The position numbers and the translations under genes were made by a program. Below the pieces are notes generated by a model. That model had not been told where the DNA came from. It saw only the letters and a program-made list of their open reading frames with translations, and did not search any database. Source: an uncultured Hymenobacter sp. (GTDB lineage Bacteria > Bacteroidota > Bacteroidia > Cytophagales > Hymenobacteraceae). Taken from it: a DNA stretch of 64,000 nucleotides. Numbering within the stretch: the stretch's first letter is position 1; every line of letters begins with the position of its first letter. The DNA lies in the NCBI GenBank assembly GCA_913776615.1, contig CAJYPK010000019.1, positions 62,001 to 126,000 on the forward strand, read 5' to 3'. Positions 63,131 to 64,000 of this stretch are shown here, one piece after another.

Positions 63131-64000
63131 CTAGATGCCGCTGTAGGCGCAGGTGTTGCCGCCCACGGTGGCCCCGGCACCGGTGGAGCCGGTCAGGGCG
63201 CTTTTTACGCTGCTGGCGCTCAGTACCGACAGCGAGTAGGGCGGCGTAAAGGCCGTTTTGCCGTCGCCCGATTTCGTGCCGGTGACGTTGGTGTACATGT
63301 TGCCGGTTTCCTGCACCGCCGTTTCTTTGTTGTCGAGCAGCACGATGGGGTTTTTCACGTTCTCGAATACGTTGTTCTGCACCAGCAGATTGGCTTCCAG
63401 CCCGGCGGAGATGCACTTGTTGCTCACCGTGCTGCTGTAGTAGCTATTGACAACGTGCACCTTGCCGAAGCGCAGGCGGGGCATCCGCTCGACGCAGCCC
63501 TGGGCCCACCAGCAGCGGGCAAACGTGATGTTGAGCTTGCCCCGGTCGCCGGTGGCGCTGTCCGACGAGCCAATCAGGTCGGAAAAGCGGTGGTCGTCGG
63601 AGCCGCCCGAGCCACCCGCCCGGGGGGCCTGCAAGTACGTGAACTTGGTCCACGACACGGTGATGTAGTTGGAGGCGTTTTTGATGTCGAGGTTGCCATC
63701 CAGGCCGTCCTGAAACTCGCAGTGGTCGACCCACACGTTGGTGCAGGCGTCGATAGTCATATTATCCTGCCCGTCCACGTCGTAGGCCCCGGGGCCATCG
63801 AAAATGAGGTTGCGAAAAACGATGTCCGAGCACCGCTTCACGTAGAGAATGCCCGAATTGGCCGCGCTTTGGTCGGTAGATACCAGCCGGGCACCCGAGG
63901 TGCCAAACACCGTTTTACCGCTCTGGTCCTGAAACGAGATGCGCCCGCCCGAAGGAATGGTAATCGTCCCGTTAACCTGCACCACCTTCACCGCCGAGTT
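63131..64000 (-). CDS. Polysaccharide lyase family 1 (pectate lyase-like), partial
   Basis: The C-terminal 289 residues are seen; the N-terminus lies beyond the right edge. Parallel beta-helix pattern with N-V-W-V-D-H-C-E-F, D-G-N-L-D-I-K-N-A-S-N-Y-I-T-V-S-W, R-C-W-W-A-Q-G and R-M-P-R-L-R-F-G-K, the active-site R-x-P-R region of PL1. It cleaves pectate or polygalacturonan, and is secreted if the missing part has a signal. It marks another plant-polysaccharide locus to the right. An intrinsic terminator follows. Confidence 0.85.
   Translation of the reverse strand, partial: NSAVKVVQVNGTITIPSGGRISFQDQSGKTVFGTSGARLVSTDQSAANSGILYVKRCSDIVFRNLIFDGPGAYDVDGQDNMTIDACTNVWVDHCEFQDGLDGNLDIKNASNYITVSWTKFTYLQAPRAGGSGGSDDHRFSDLIGSSDSATGDRGKLNITFARCWWAQGCVERMPRLRFGKVHVVNSYYSSTVSNKCISAGLEANLLVQNNVFENVKNPIVLLDNKETAVQETGNMYTNVTGTKSGDGKTAFTPPYSLSVLSASSVKSALTGSTGAGATVGGNTCAYSGI

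Overview
The window is GC-rich, gene-dense DNA from a gliding-type Bacteroidota. The closest guess is a Hymenobacter-like member of the Cytophagales. The evidence is a SusC/SusD polysaccharide locus with a hybrid two-component regulator, the gliding and type IX secretion lipoproteins GldB and GldD, a PorT-like barrel, TAnnTTTG-type promoters, an almost complete lack of Shine-Dalgarno sequences, and the mutY-ssb-gldD gene order. No rRNA, tRNA, CRISPR array, integrase or transposase was recognised.

Layout. 1-3.4 kb: the 3' end of an outer-membrane barrel gene, a LytS/LytTR two-component pair and an orphan LuxR-type regulator. 3.4-12.1 kb: a compact ribosomal-peptide (RiPP) cluster. It has three 54-residue precursor genes, a site-2-type (M50) peptidase, an ABC exporter pair, an arginase-fold enzyme, an LpxL-like acyltransferase, an ATP-grasp ligase (GwsG-like), a 77-residue unknown and a SPASM protein (GwsS-like). 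12.1-23.8 kb: housekeeping genes (glycosyltransferase, gldB, PorT-like, RNase G, a 29-residue ribosomal-type peptide, TPR protein, HU, mutY, ssb, gldD, recG). 23.9-27.9 kb: two secreted unknowns and an acyl-CoA dehydrogenase. 28.3-47.2 kb: a polysaccharide utilisation locus (GH2, GH43, GH30, GH5 with ricin-type lectin repeats, SusD, SusC, GH35, HTCS regulator). 47.7-53.9 kb: fatty-acid beta-oxidation (thiolase, FadN-type fusion, MarR regulator, acyl-CoA ligase). 54-64 kb: a degenerate arginase-fold protein, a cytochrome-b5-like protein, MurQ, small secreted proteins, Der, Era, ferrochelatase, a PRC-barrel protein and a partial pectate lyase.

The most interesting part is the RiPP cluster. The three precursors share an L-F-V-L-x-L-E-E-R-L-E-x-A-T-L block and all place Cys at residue 46, preceded by a basic residue (Arg, Arg or Lys) and an acidic one. 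An arginase-fold enzyme with an extra N-terminal domain lies next to a lipid-A-type acyltransferase with an extra C-terminal domain. This suggests that Arg45 is converted to ornithine and that the side-chain amine (already present as Lys in the third peptide) is acylated. The result would be a lipidated grasp-with-spasm peptide made with an acyltransferase family not usually linked to RiPPs. This is inference.

A second theme is the intergenic DNA. At least a dozen inverted repeats of several unrelated sequence families sit exactly at gene ends. They often supply the stop codon or last residues of a gene, in one case a start codon, and three contain an independent intrinsic terminator. A shared 17-24 bp motif upstream of the acyl-CoA dehydrogenase and of the marR gene is a candidate operator for the fatty-acid genes.
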